Shown here piece after piece: positions 25,881 through 37,100 of a DNA stretch of 53,566 nucleotides (its first letter is position 1; each line of letters opens with the position of its first letter). Source of the stretch: Zychaea mexicana (Eukaryota > Mucoromycota > Mucoromycetes > Mucorales > Lichtheimiaceae); contig NW_026516866.1 in assembly GCF_025766255.1 (NCBI RefSeq), forward strand, positions 1-53,566, given 5' to 3'. A program made the position numbers and the translations under genes. The notes below the pieces were generated by a model. The model was not told the DNA's origin, did not search any database, and worked only from the letters and a program-made list of their open reading frames with translations.

Positions 25881-27763
25881 GTTGGAAGAACAAGAGAGAG
25901 AAAGACGAGGAGACCTTTACGAACGCATGGAGGGTTTGACACTCAGATTCAGTCGAAGCGAAGAACGCCCGCAAATGCAGCAGCAAACGGCGTGTTTGAA
26001 CGAATCAATCGCCCCGTCACCATAATAGTGGGTAGTAAATCAACCTCAGCTAGACATCCTTAACAACGCCATCCAGGGGGGACCTCATAGTAGTCCATCG
26101 TTTATTTGTTTTGTTGTAAAAGTAAACCGCTATCTATATAAGCTTTTTTTCCCTTCGATCATCTGACTTGATACGGTATGGTGTACATATAAAAGCATGG
26201 ATACCCAAAGAGCAACTGTTGCCATCATTCAAGGATGAGAAACCCTCACAACCTGCAGCCATTTTCAGCACCCAAGTGCTAGGGCAAATCGTGCAGCTAG
26301 GTAATGCTCTACTTTCCGTTACGAGGACCCATGTCAAAAGTAGGTTGTATACGACTAGAAAAACACCCGTACTAAGCGATTATTGCGTATGCGTCAAACA
26401 GACAAAGAAAAAAGCCAGAGTGGCGTTTATCCTGATAATGGCGGAACTCAGAAGTAATAATGAAGAGGGGAGTGATGGGAAAGACTTACAAGATTTTGCT
26501 GTCGAACTCTATATGCTCAATGTAAGCCTCCTCGAAAACCCTTTTTTTCACTTTTTTTTTTCTAAAATTGACAAGAAGTGTACTGTACTCAATTTAAGGC
26601 CTAAGCGGCATATCACCATTTTGTGTGTCGGTGACCCTGTTCTTACCAGACAAAGTATATAATCAATTCGAAACATTGTTGCCCACTCAACCTTCTTTCA
26701 GACACTGGTTTTAGGAGCGATAAGATACAGCATGTATAGATTCGCGGGTGCTAAAGACGATACTCAAATTCCACATAATATGTACTTTAATCGGTGTAAA
26801 AAGAATCACAAAAGCAATTGATATCTTATATACAAAGCTGCATCATCCATTTCTGTGTTAGTGAATGACTCTCTAAGCAATCCAGTCGCTCAAGGACGAG
26901 GATTAAGACGAGGCGAGTCAATTCTCCAATACTGTTAAAATAGCTTTCGGCCATTCATTCGCACAGTCTTGGCCGATCCACACTAATTGGAATGAGGTTT
27001 TCTCTGGTCCGACCGGTTGGCTCCCTTCGTAGCGTGGGCTAACCGCCCATCAAAGCGCTGGGTTATGTAGACGACGCCCTCTTCTTCCACTCCTGTCTTA
27101 ATGATTTTCGACGACTTTAAGACTCTCTGTCGCTATATAGCCGTGCCTCCAATGCCAGAATCAAGTACCAGAAGACAGCTACGTAGCTTAAAGTTACCAA
27201 ATTTCTCATGTATTACATGTTTTCCCCAGTGCGCTATATTACTCTCACTTTCCCTAAATCCATTGGTAGTCTCGGGATTCTGGATGCAAGATTACAACAA
27301 CAGGCTTAGCACATTTAGATGGCTTGCTACACTTTTTACATCTAGATTATACCATAAACTTTGTACATGTAGCTTTGCCTTGCCTGTTATGTAATCTTGT
27401 CTTCAGTCTCCCAACCACCGCCAATGAATTCGGCGGAGGAGGCCGTTATATCATATCTATCATAGGTTGCGTGGTTATTATGTTTGATGGAAGGTAACCA
27501 AGCGGGTATAGACTGGTGTAGTTATGTTTTGGTTCTGTGCTTTTTTAACCATTAGATACGTGCATTTAGAATGAACTGAAGATATTGGAATATCTTTCCT
27601 TGCGCCAAAAACATATTCATCTAAAGAGACACTCCTGAATCAATAGGGAGAATGATGTCACTGCATTGCTTATTGAGACGTTCAATTAATGACAATTGAT
27701 AAAATCGGCATAAAGACTAGAAAATCTTTGTGTTGGTGAGGCACTTTAATTACAATTTCCTGT
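25881..27763. other. UBR1 promoter region and gene-poor DNA
   Basis: No firm gene. A weak plus-strand candidate begins at 26438 (MAELRSNNEEGSDGKDLQ) with a good GTAAGC donor after 28 codons, but I recognise no family. Around 26930-27075 the minus strand has a short patch reading like transposon coding sequence (VGPEKTSFQLVWIGQDCA), surrounded by stops. The rest is AT-rich. Confidence 0.45.
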
Positions 27764-28437
27764 TCAAATATGGATCCCAAGGATGGTCTTCATTTTATAG
27801 GTAGAGATTTTCGCTTTCCTTATACAAATCCAAATGGTATCATAATGTCGGCAGCTGAGCATTTGTAGCGGGAGCCTTCGATAATGTACGATGATACGTA
27901 GCATTTTGAAGAGGTCATCAAGGGCGTTTATTATATCATTCTTTATCTTGGGTTTTGCAACTGTCACAAGTTCATTGAGCGTATAGATACTAGGATGGAG
28001 ATGTGTAAGTGCATAGAATGTAATTGTTGTTCCAAGTGCTTGAAAACACAACACGCCGGTCAAATTGCTGATGACAATCTCCAGTTTTGCAAACACTCCC
28101 AAGCGGTAAAAATCTATGATGCATTCATAACGATCCTTGAAAACCAAAGGAAAACAATTGGTCTTGCGCTTAGTCGTACTCATAACCGCAGCATCTGATG
28201 GTCCTTCAACTTTCAGTTCCCCAAAGCATGTACGAATGGATGGTTGGTATCGTTCGTAAAGACGGTCACTTCATAATCAAGTCGTCGTCCCATATCTATG
28301 CCGTTTTCAGGGATGGTGTTCGTGCATTTGGCCTTTTTCTCAACCATTTATATGCAAGTAAAGATTGAATGAGGGGGTGAACAATTGAACAAGCCAATTC
28401 GAATTCACCCATTTCGCCTGTATCTAAATCCTTCATG
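27764..28437 (-). pseudogene. Decayed member of a Mucoromycota-expanded family with D...ExK signature
   Basis: Three minus-strand segments in different frames line up as one broken protein. The first has MGEFELACSIVHPLIQSLLAY, the second IDMGRRLDYEVTVF, the third CFGELKVEGPSDAAV and then YRLGVFAKLEIVI...LTGVLCFQALG..ITFYAL ending in a stop at 27764. I recognise the layout from a large, poorly characterised family in Mucoromycota genomes (GRRxD, then GExK, then a DxxRLGVFxK segment). The RRLD and GELK motifs resemble a PD-(D/E)xK nuclease core, which is inference. At least two frameshifts separate the parts, and the 5' portion is missing or more degraded (a related-looking frame lies at 28726-28493). 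Probably dead. Confidence 0.55.
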
Positions 28438-29914
28438 ACAGATAGGAGTCACTCGACCGCAACAATAACACTTCCTTCTGGGCCATCTTTTGTCATGGCA
28501 AGATTGATAAGCTTTTGTCGCGTACCCAAGTTGCTGGTTTTATTTTCATGATACATTGGAGGATGCCTTTGATAGACATGAACAAGCCAGGGTCAAGGAT
28601 GCTTGGTACTACAAGGATGTGGAACCGTCTCGATGTAAAGTTGCCAACAAAGAAGGAGGGAAATGTTCGATTGGCACAGTTTCGTATCTTACGGGATTTT
28701 GTAGTACCAGCACGGATGAAATGCACCTGTGAACAACAACGAAAACTATATTAACAAAATGTAGAGTCAGTTGAACTGAGAATACTTACAGAAGTCCTTG
28801 AAGCATCGATCAACATCCATGTTGTTGTTGTTGTTGTTGTTGTTGTTTTTAAATAAGCAGTTCATGCGTTGCTGTGCAGGAGCAGCATGATTTCCAACAA
28901 TTTAGAAGCACGATGCTGTTACTGTTGTTGCAACTTTACTGTGTGCAAAAATGGAGATAGTTTGATATGCAGCAGTAAGTATATATGTTATTGAATCCGA
29001 CAACGACTGTGTACTTTCAATCGCAAAGAGTATAGGTACTCGCATATGTCATGATGAGCATCAAAAGGTGAAAATTCGGATATAATGTACTATATAATAT
29101 CGTAGCACTGAATAACTCGAATCCCATCAGCGTCAACATCTTCTCCAACAAAAGCTCTGCATCTATACAGTACACTCTGTGGGCCGACCGCCTAGGACCG
29201 TGCAATAAATAATAATTATTTCCAAACATGTACATATTATTCTATTTTACCACCGACCACATATGATAACAGCCGCATTGATCTGTGGTTTTATCAAGAT
29301 ATAAAGCAAGGCAGTGCCATTTTCAAGATGAAAAGTAATAAGAGTCCTCCCTTACAGCAGTACCCTGCTTCTGCCAGTAACAGTGCTACACAGACTGCTA
29401 ATTTTGATGAGGCTTGTGCGCTTCTTACTTAGCCAAGACCTGAGATCTCTGTGGGAACATGCAGCACTGGTGACACACACAAGTTATTCTTCTCTTTGTC
29501 CATGCAGAGAGAACGAATCAGCAAACAATAAGGTATGATTTTGCACGCACGTGAACAATAAGGACAACATCTCCAACAAATCAATAATATTGATACACTC
29601 GCTCTCTTTCTCTCTGACCGAATCTCGACACGCACAAAACAGTATAAAGGGAAAAGATGAGTGTGAGCACAGCAATACCATCTCGATAAGAAGAAAACGA
29701 GGGACTTCAGGTAAAGAAAAAGAATATACAGATCACTTGTGAAAAAAAAATATTGAAAAAAAAAAAAAAACTGTTCAGCCACAAAGCGCCACAGGTTATA
29801 TAAAAAAAAAGGAGGGGTAACAAAAAAAAAAAGAGTATAGAGCAGACCCAGAGAGGCCAGTGAGATTGAATAGTATGCTTAGGTAATTCATGGGATGCAA
29901 AGGTGCGACTTGTC
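28438..29914. other. Gene-poor stretch with simple repeats
   Basis: A (GTT)9 microsatellite at 28821-28847. The frame at 28726-28493 (minus) may be a further remnant of the adjacent pseudogene. Poly-A and GAAAAAAAAATATTGAAAAAAAA tracts lie near 29740-29830, in the 3' flank of the zinc-finger gene. Nothing else is supported. Confidence 0.5.
28821..28847. repeat. (GTT)9 microsatellite
   Basis: Nine perfect GTT triplets, followed by a T run, outside any supported gene. Confidence 0.9.
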
Positions 29915-30952
29915 CTAGTCGTCTCCGTGAGGAAACGAAGCGGGCAATAAGTCGGGTGAGGATGGGGTGGAGGATGCAATAGAGATCGAATCCATATCTA
30001 TGTCGTCGTCGGTATCGTCGCCATCGTCATCATCGATCCGGATAGACTTTTCGTCATCGTCATCGATCTCATGACCATGCTGCTGGTGTTGATGTTGATG
30101 ATGATGGTGGTGGTGCTGGTGGTGGTGAAGGTAATGATGGGGTTGTTGTTCCTTGGGTAATTCGTCCTGTTGTGGATGGTCTCCTTGCTCCTGTCGTGCT
30201 TGCTCTTGTTCCACTCGCTTCGTATCCAAGCTCACAAGGATAGCAGCAGCTTCCAGCATTTGCACTTGCTGGTGTTTTGTGAGTAATAGCTTGCTCGTCA
30301 GTTCCCATTCGTCCGAATGTTCCCACCGATGCTTTGAGAGACAGCTTGGGTGCTTGTACACTTTTCCACAGTCCTCGCAGCGATGCAGCATCTTGCCGCT
30401 ACCACCATGCGTGCTGGTGCCGGTGCTGCCTTCCCGGCTCTTGCGGATGGCACCATTGCTGTGAAAATTTGGAAGCGACGACGACGACGAGGAGGATGAT
30501 GATGATGATGCCGTCGTATCCAATTTCTGGCGGCCATGATTGCTGTTGCGAATCGTCCGTCCGCCCGTGGCAGCAGCAGTAGCAGTAGGCGATAAATGAT
30601 GGTATATAGGGGATTCTGCGCGTTGTGGCAGTAGCTTAGTGTTGCCGTTGTTATTGCGAGAGTGTGGGGAAGAAGACTGGATCGGTATCGGAGAGGAGGA
30701 ATGCTCAATGGTATAGTTCTCAGGGAGTGACGTAGAAAAGTGCTGCAACGTTAGCGCATTAAAGTGGGTCGGCAGTGAGTCTCTGCGCTCTTGTTCCTTG
30801 GACGGACCAACGTCTGCATTGGCAATGGAAGCCTCATCACCGTAAGATGAGTTGGGTGGTGACGGAAGGCTCACGGCAGGACCGAGGTGCTTCACGGCAG
30901 CAACTTTGTCTTGCTGTTGCTGGCGGAGCTGGAACGTAAGCGAGGACGACAT
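29915..30952 (-). CDS. Single C2H2 zinc-finger protein, putative transcription factor
   Basis: One exon of 345 residues from the ATG at 30952. The only folded element visible is a C2H2 finger near residues 190-215: CEDCGKVYKHPSCLSKHRWEH, followed by SDEW. This YKHPxCLxKHRWEH form is shared by a group of fungal C2H2 regulators. The rest is low-complexity: a Ser-rich stretch before the finger, then Gln- and His-rich runs (HHHQHHHHHHQHQHQQ) and an Asp-rich acidic tail. The acidic and Gln-rich parts could act in activation; this is inference. An in-frame ATG further upstream exists but lies in a (GT)n microsatellite and is unlikely to be the start. No target can be named. Confidence 0.8.
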   Translation of the reverse strand: MSSSLTFQLRQQQQDKVAAVKHLGPAVSLPSPPNSSYGDEASIANADVGPSKEQERRDSLPTHFNALTLQHFSTSLPENYTIEHSSSPIPIQSSSPHSRNNNGNTKLLPQRAESPIYHHLSPTATAAATGGRTIRNSNHGRQKLDTTASSSSSSSSSSSLPNFHSNGAIRKSREGSTGTSTHGGSGKMLHRCEDCGKVYKHPSCLSKHRWEHSDEWELTSKLLLTKHQQVQMLEAAAILVSLDTKRVEQEQARQEQGDHPQQDELPKEQQPHHYLHHHQHHHHHHQHQHQQHGHEIDDDDEKSIRIDDDDGDDTDDDIDMDSISIASSTPSSPDLLPASFPHGDD

Positions 30953-31516
30953 TCTGGAGCGACTGGGAAGAATGGAAAATGAAAGAAGTGAATGAAGAGT
31001 AAAGAGTAATAAAAAAAAAGAAGGGCCTGCAGAGTGAGTTAGAGTGAGGCCAAAAGGAGGTGTGCTTAATAGGGCTAATAGTGTGTGTGTGTGTGTGTGT
31101 GTGTAAAGGTGGATAACGACAGTGCCTGGGTTCAGGATAGCGGAGTTGTTTCCTGATAGCATCTTGCAAAGGGAAAAACGAAGAGAAGAAGAAGGATTGA
31201 ATGAAAGGAGTACCTTTTTTTTTTTTGCTTAACGAAGCGTTGCCGTATTTCTTGTGTGGGATGTGGATTAAAGAAGAGAGAAGAAAGAAAAAGATTATTG
31301 GCACAGAAAAAAAAAAAAAAAGAAGAAAAGGCAGAGGGCGAAAGCCACTGGCGCCTGACCCCCCCCCCCCAAACCACCCCCACGCACACCCCCTTTCCCT
31401 ACCACCAAACCCGCATGAGTTTACTAAATCCCGACGGTCCCCATTGGGTAACAACCGTGCGCGACCCATTTCCTCTTGTTCGCCGTCCCTCAAAAAAATA
31501 AAACAATAAACACAGA
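30953..31516. promoter_or_regulatory. Shared divergent promoter of the zinc-finger and RnpA-like genes
   Basis: 564 bp between two divergent start codons. It contains a (GT)12 microsatellite at 31081-31104, poly-T and poly-A runs, and a C12 tract at 31359-31370 followed by CCACCCCCACGCACACCCCC. The complementary strand therefore has several G-runs that could form a G-quadruplex. No clear TATA box. Shared control is inference from spacing. Confidence 0.5.
31081..31104. repeat. (GT)12 microsatellite
   Basis: Perfect dinucleotide repeat in the divergent promoter. Confidence 0.9.
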
Positions 31517-32077
31517 ATGCTGCCCGCTCCAGTGCTGTTCAAAAAAATTCCTGCATTGTCGGCATTGGACCTTCAACCACTCTTCCCAAAACTCACATTC
31601 CTGCTTGTAAAGAGGAACGCATTCAATGTCAAGGCAATTCCTGCGAAATCCCCACAAGGCTCGGGAGGGTATACAGCAACAGTGATCACTGGCAAAAAAG
31701 CCATTTCAAAGCTTGCTGTGATAAGATGCAGAGCGGCCCGGCGATTAAAAGCAGCGATCGCCGACAGGTTTCCCCACCAGGCACAAAAAGGTCAGACAGA
31801 GGAAATACTTGGTGATAACGGAAGAAAACATTAAAACACACACACATGCCCTTCTACTGCTGACTTGTCATTAACGCATTGTTTCCTAGACTACCACTAC
31901 ATCTTTTATGCGTTTTCGCCGGTCGTCACTATGCCCTGGTCTGCTCTCAAAACCGAACTCTCGGGCGCCCTGGACGAGATGCAAAAGAAAACGAAAAAGT
32001 CAGCGTCCCGTCCCGTGACGCGTAAGCAGCGAATAAAGAAGGATGTCACTACCACGACCGCACAAAAGTCGTCATAG
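31517..32077 (+). CDS. RnpA-like protein (bacterial-type RNase P protein fold), probably mitochondrial
   Basis: Two exons, 31517-31790 and 31890-32077, give 153 residues. Residues 26-40 (LTFLLVKRNAFNVKA) resemble the RnpA start. Residues 59-78 (GKKAISKLAVIRCRAARRLK) match the RnpA signature region SKKxGxAVxRNRxKRxxR, with R70, R72, R75 and R76 in the RNA-binding helix. Residues 92-100 (DYHYIFYAF) and MPWSALKTELSGAL correspond to the last strand and helix of RnpA. The tail is Lys-rich. The first 30 residues are hydrophobic with Lys and a single late acidic residue, compatible with a mitochondrial presequence. In bacteria this small protein helps RNase P RNA bind pre-tRNA leaders. The middle Asn of RNR is Cys here. 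A ribosomal S5-domain-2-like protein of other function is the main alternative. Confidence 0.72.
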
Positions 32078-34350
32078 CCTTCCGCTAGTACTTTAGACCA
32101 ACCCTTTGTTTAGTGTATATATAAAGTTCATCTTTTTGCATCATCATTAACAGTGCATAAATGTCACATAGTCCAAATAGACTGAAGACCATGGATCCCG
32201 CCGTCATCATGGCTTGCAGACAGGTATATCAAGCGCACATACCAATTTGTCATGCGACCTACATCCGAGCCACTCGATTTGCCACTTATATCCCACACCT
32301 GTAGTACAGCAGCAGCAGACCCTTCAAGGCACCATGTATCACTGCTACTCGATCCATTAGGTGCAAGTGTATCTAAAAAAAAGGAGCGAGCAATGTGTTG
32401 TATGGCCAGAATACAATTCTTTGCGTTCTTTGCGCTTAGTTTCGATCATGTTTGTCTCTTAAAGCTTCTCCCCCAGAGTCCCCCCCCCAAGCATACCAGT
32501 TTTCTTTTCAACGATCTAGCTTGATCACATAAATATTAAAAATTAGTTACAGGTGCATGTTGTTGATCCCATCATGCACTTTCAGTACACAGCATCACCC
32601 GTTTCTAATTGATACATAACTGCTTCTTACTGGGCACCATCAACGATGAAAGTCAAAAACATGCACCAAGTGATGTCTATTTGAACTACTATGCAGTCAT
32701 TCATGCAGTTAATAAACTATAGTACTAGATACAGATGTAGGGAAAGTACACACAACAAAGCATTTTATAGTTCTAGAGGAGGTTAAAATATCCGATCTAT
32801 CATATAGAATTAATATCAAGGGGTTTATGTCAACTTTGGCTACATACAGTAGTAGATAGGATACAGTAAGTGAAATTGTCGATCATGCAAACGTAACTTT
32901 CATGTGGTATATCTTGCAGCGTACATAGTCGGCGGTGGTGTTCATATTGAGATTGGGGCCACTTTTGCTTCTGCCAAGATTTTCCAACAACACTAAAGAA
33001 ATTATAAATGAACAACATAGTTTTTATGAAATCTTTTCAGCATTTTACTGCTCTCTGTATATCGTTCTATAACAACACAATGTAATCTAAACTTTGAAGC
33101 CTATGCAAATGCATATGCATTGTCACTACTCTCCCGGAATAAATCGCATTATTGCTAATATTTTCTTATGTGGCTTACTATGGAAATAGCCCAAGAGGAA
33201 CTGTCTTTTGTTACTTTGTTTGATCTGCCCTCAATACCGGAGGATTTTAGTCTAGCCAAGCTACTAACACCATACTACTACACACTATATCATAAAACAA
33301 TACCTTATCATTCAATTGCTATTCTTAACGTACAGGATGCACGCCATGAAGTTGTTTCGTTTCTCAGTAAGTGAAGAGAGCTTTGGTATATTGTTGCACC
33401 AGTACTAATCAGGTATAGCCATGAACTCTCGACTTGTTTCATTCTTGGCATAAGCTACAATAAAACATAGCAGAGAGCAACCCAAGTAAGCTTTGTGGAT
33501 ATGACTTTAGAAGTAATCGAAAAAAGAAGCAATGAAGACACATTATGCTGGACAATTGTCACACCGCTCAAGCAATAAGCAATGCGCCTCCACTTGATTG
33601 TTTATGATACGCTGTCAGGAATACTTCTTAAACCCGCAAAAAATGATGTGTCATTGTATCGGCTTACGTATGCTCTGTATACTTTTGAATATACTACGTC
33701 AAATAATACACATATATGTGATGTTCTATACATAGTAGACGTAAACAGCTCTTTTCATCAACACTGCAAAATTGGTGACAGATGACAGTGTTGTGTGTGT
33801 ATTATAAAATCTCTTTGAATCGCTATTTATAGTACAGTGTATTAAGCGAGAAAGATACTCTATTCTTTACAGCAGCAGTCATTATAAAAAAATAAAAACA
33901 CCACGACGTTGTTGAGATGATCGATCGAGAGCGGTTACACACAATGCGTGGATAAATGTTCTCATGTTGAACAGAGCCTTATTCTTTATCACAACACGTC
34001 ACCTCCATTTTCATATTCGAAGGCACCACCCTATTGCAACATGAGAGTTCAATCACCGTATCGGTGCTTGCTTTAGGCAAAAGGGAAAGAATTTAGGTAA
34101 AGCTGAGAAAAAAAAAAGGGAAACCAGATCAGCGCGTGAAATGTCGGGACAATGCTGTATTAAGCAACTAAGTTGCTGCAGTGCCACAAAGGAAACATCA
34201 GCAGCTCTTTTTTTTTTTTTTCGTCCCTGTTTCACTCTCCTTTTTTCTCGTGTTCCCTTTTCTTTCTTTCCTTGTTCTTCCTCTCCCGAATCTCCATTCC
34301 TGCTCCAACGCTTGTCATTCCTTTTTTTGTTCTGCCGAGATTGTCCAACA
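32078..34350. other. Gene-poor gap between RnpA-like and kelch genes
   Basis: About 2.3 kb, AT-rich. Short open frames (33168-33374, 33582-33785 plus; 33018-32830 minus) show no domain and no convincing splice partners. Pyrimidine-rich sequence with a T-run at 34207-34222 and CTTTTCTTTCTTTCC precedes the kelch gene and is probably its promoter or leader. Confidence 0.5.
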
Positions 34351-36513
34351 ATGACCGTAGCTTCTTCAAGCAGCGGAAGGCAAGTTGTATTCAAGAAATT
34401 GAGGCGGCGAACAAGTAGTAGTAGTAATAGTAGTAGTAGTCGTAGCAGTAATAAGGAGTATACAACGCTAAAAAGAATGCAACACCAACCATTACTACTG
34501 CTATTACAGCAAGGACGACGACTACCCAGAGTCACCTACGTTACCTGCTGAAGGTGGTCCTGACGAGCTTTCGATCCAAGAGCTTCGCTTGATGACTGCA
34601 GCCAACCGACCGCAACGGTCTGTTTCCACGCCAACGACATCTCGCACGACAATGTACAGCACCAATAGTACTAACAGCAGCAGCAGCAGTAGCAACGGAT
34701 CCTTATCACACAAGCCATCCACTTCTTCCAGTAAGAGCGAACACAAAGATAAAGGAAAACAAGTTAGAGTGACAGGAATCTGTATCGAACCAACTACTTT
34801 TTATGCAATTCCTCAAACATAACAAAAAACCAAAAAGAGCATGCGCGTACGTTTGATGCCATGACTAGTCCAACGTTTCAACCTTCACTGTCATCCACAC
34901 CCGAAGTGATACCCCGTCGTACCTCGACACCCAATGTGAGCTACCGGAAAAAGAAAGTGCAAGGTGAAGATTCGACCGTGAAAGGCGGCGACCATCTTCA
35001 TCATCATCACCATCACCATAACTTACAGCAGCACCGTACGCTGCGCGTGGTAGCAGATCATGTTGCAGCAGCGCTCGAACTCACTCGAACCAACGCCAAT
35101 GTTCGCCCTGCACCAGCTGCAGGCATGTACTGGTCGCGGTGCGTCACGTATGGAGTCAAAAAAGACGCACCACCTTTACGTGCTCATTCAGCGTGCATCG
35201 TACAAGACCGATTGTTTGTTTACGGTGGATCAGATAGCAAGCGCTGCTATAATACATTACATATTCTAGATATGGGTAAGGCCGGAGCTCTTTATTTTCT
35301 AGTTTTCCTCATGCGACAATACACACACACACACACACACACACACACGGCATCCATGTCTTTTTTAACTGGATTATTACTATACCAGAAAGCATGACTT
35401 GGTCCAAACCCGTTGTATCTGGTCGGTTGCCTCCGCCTTCACGTGCACACTCGTGCAATTATGTCGAGAGGAAAGTAGAGAACGGCAGCATACGACGTGA
35501 ATTGTATGTCTTTGGCGGTGGTGATGGACCGTATTATTTTAACGACGTCTATGTGTTTGATACAGGTAAAGATTTGGTGCAATCACACACATTTGGATTC
35601 CTATAACGAGAGAGGCTGTGTTTTGTGCGACAAACATTAACCATAAAAACTGTATGTGATTATGTAACAGACAAGCTACGATGGTCGAAACTCACAACGA
35701 CCGGAACGCCGCCCATGCCTCGACGTGCCCACACCTGTAATGTGTGGAAAGAGTCTTTGGTTGTAGTCGGAGGTGGTGACGGAGCGCACGCGCTGGCCGA
35801 CGTGCACATGCTCGACCTTACTGAGGATCCGCCACATTGGTCGTTGGTTACGACTACGGGCACGCCACCGCCCGAGCGTGGATACCACACTACAACGCTC
35901 GTGAAGAATAAGCTCGTCGTCTATGGCGGCAGCGACGGGAAATTATGTTTTAGCGATGTTTATCTTTTTGATTTGGGTAAGTAACAAGTGGGCAGGAGAG
36001 AGAAGGGAGGTGCATTTCATTGTGCCCTTTAAACACTCACATTGGGGAGGGGATGATTCCTTAGAGACAAGCCATTGGACGCAGATTGATACGCTGGATC
36101 GTACCATACCGCGTCTAGCGCATTCAGCAACCCTAGTAGGCAGCTACTGTTTCTTCCTTGGAGGGCATGATGGGTCGAAATATTCTAATGAAGTTCTTAT
36201 GCTGAATCTTGGCAAGTTACAGTAATTATCAAATGTTGTGATCCGCTCACAGAAGCGCTAATCTCCTACCCTACATCTAGTGTCAATGAACTGGGAGTTG
36301 CGTACAGTCTATGGCACACCATTTACTCCCCGAGGATACCACACTGCCGTCTTGCACGACTCTCGCCTCTATGTGCTAGGAGGATACAACGGAAAGAATG
36401 TCTTTGATGATGTTTACATCTTGGAACTCGCTGCATGTGCTTATTTGAGTCAGATCACAAACTTTGAGCTGGAACCTCCTATATCAGACAGAGCCGTCGA
36501 CGACTTACAGTAG
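34351..36513 (+). CDS. Kelch-repeat (six-blade beta-propeller) protein
   Basis: Seven exons, 34351-34457, 34510-34762, 34840-35275, 35389-35565, 35671-35976, 36065-36211 and 36281-36513, give about 552 residues. The first ~240 residues are disordered, with Ser runs, an acidic DDDYPESPTLP patch and a His run. Six kelch repeats follow, each with R-x-x-H near its start and a GG pair followed by the D-V-Y or D-V-H motif: LFVYGGSDSKRC, LYVFGGGDGPYY, LVVVGGGDGAHA, LVVYGGSDGKLC, CFFLGGHDGSKY and LYVLGGYNGKNV. Nearly every repeat is cut by an intron at a similar place. Kelch propellers bind protein partners (Tea1, Kel1, Ral2 and LZTR1-type proteins are examples), but no partner can be named here. The intron after exon 6 uses a GC donor. 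Ends 67 bp from the oppositely oriented GON7-like gene. Confidence 0.88.
35321..35348. repeat. (AC)14 microsatellite inside a kelch-gene intron
   Basis: Perfect dinucleotide repeat within the intron between exons 3 and 4. Confidence 0.9.
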
Positions 36514-36580
36514 AGACAAAAAAAGAAACTATAATATGAATTTTTTTAATATATACTAATGACTTTCTCTTCATCCGCAT

Positions 36581-36853
36581 TTATTTCGACGTTTTTTGTT
36601 TCTTATTGTTGCTGTTGTTGCCACTTGGTGTTTCTTCTTCTTCTTCTTCTTCTTCTTCTTCGTACTCCTCCTTGGATGTGTCCATGTTTTCATTGTTGGC
36701 TGCCATGCGGCTTGTTAAATATTGATTGATATCGTCTTGCATGTTTTTTATGGCTGTTGTAAGGCCATTAATGTTGCCATTTTCTGTTAGAATGGGGTGT
36801 TCGAACGTTCGGTTTTCCGATGCTGAAGTATATGATGCTGTAATGGAGCTCAT
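36581..36853 (-). CDS. GON7: GON7-like subunit of the EKC/KEOPS complex (putative)
   Basis: Single exon of 90 residues. A predicted helix at 31-53 carries MQDDINQYLTSRM, which resembles the LQxxINxFLTxxM core of fungal Gon7. It is followed by a run of Glu residues and a basic end (NNKKQKTSK), similar to the acidic-then-Lys tail of metazoan GON7. Gon7 is a small, partly disordered subunit that contacts Pcc1 in KEOPS, the complex that makes t6A on tRNAs and affects telomeres. The family is short and weakly conserved, so the call rests on this one helix, the size and the tail. A small unrelated acidic protein is the alternative. Its stop is 67 bp from the kelch-gene stop. Confidence 0.6.
   Translation of the reverse strand: MSSITASYTSASENRTFEHPILTENGNINGLTTAIKNMQDDINQYLTSRMAANNENMDTSKEEYEEEEEEEEEETPSGNNSNNKKQKTSK
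36632..36662. repeat. TTC repeat (polyglutamate in GON7-like gene)
   Basis: About ten TTC triplets on plus encode a Glu run on the minus strand. Confidence 0.85.
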
Positions 36854-37100
36854 TGGTAAATTGTAGAGGTGTATGTGCGCGGCTGAGAGGAAGGCGAAAG
36901 ACGCGCTGAATCAATCTGGATTGGATTTCGAAAAGAGCAAAAAAAAATATATTATGCGCGTGCTTTTTTTTATAGAGTGCAGGGATGCGTTTTTTGAAAG
37001 GAAAAGGAGATGATATACGTAATAAAACAAACTAAATGAAAACCGAGACGTAAAAGTACAAAAAAAAAGAGACATGTAAAAGTGTATGTATTGTAATTGA

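Noticed and set aside
26438..26662. Possible two-exon small gene (MAELRSNNEEGSDGKDLQ...) divergent from UBR1
   Set aside because: A good donor is present and a frame continues to 26662, but acceptor choice is arbitrary and no family is recognised.
26930..27075. Short patch reading VGPEKTSFQLVWIGQDCA on minus
   Set aside because: Too short and flanked by stops to assign to a transposon family.
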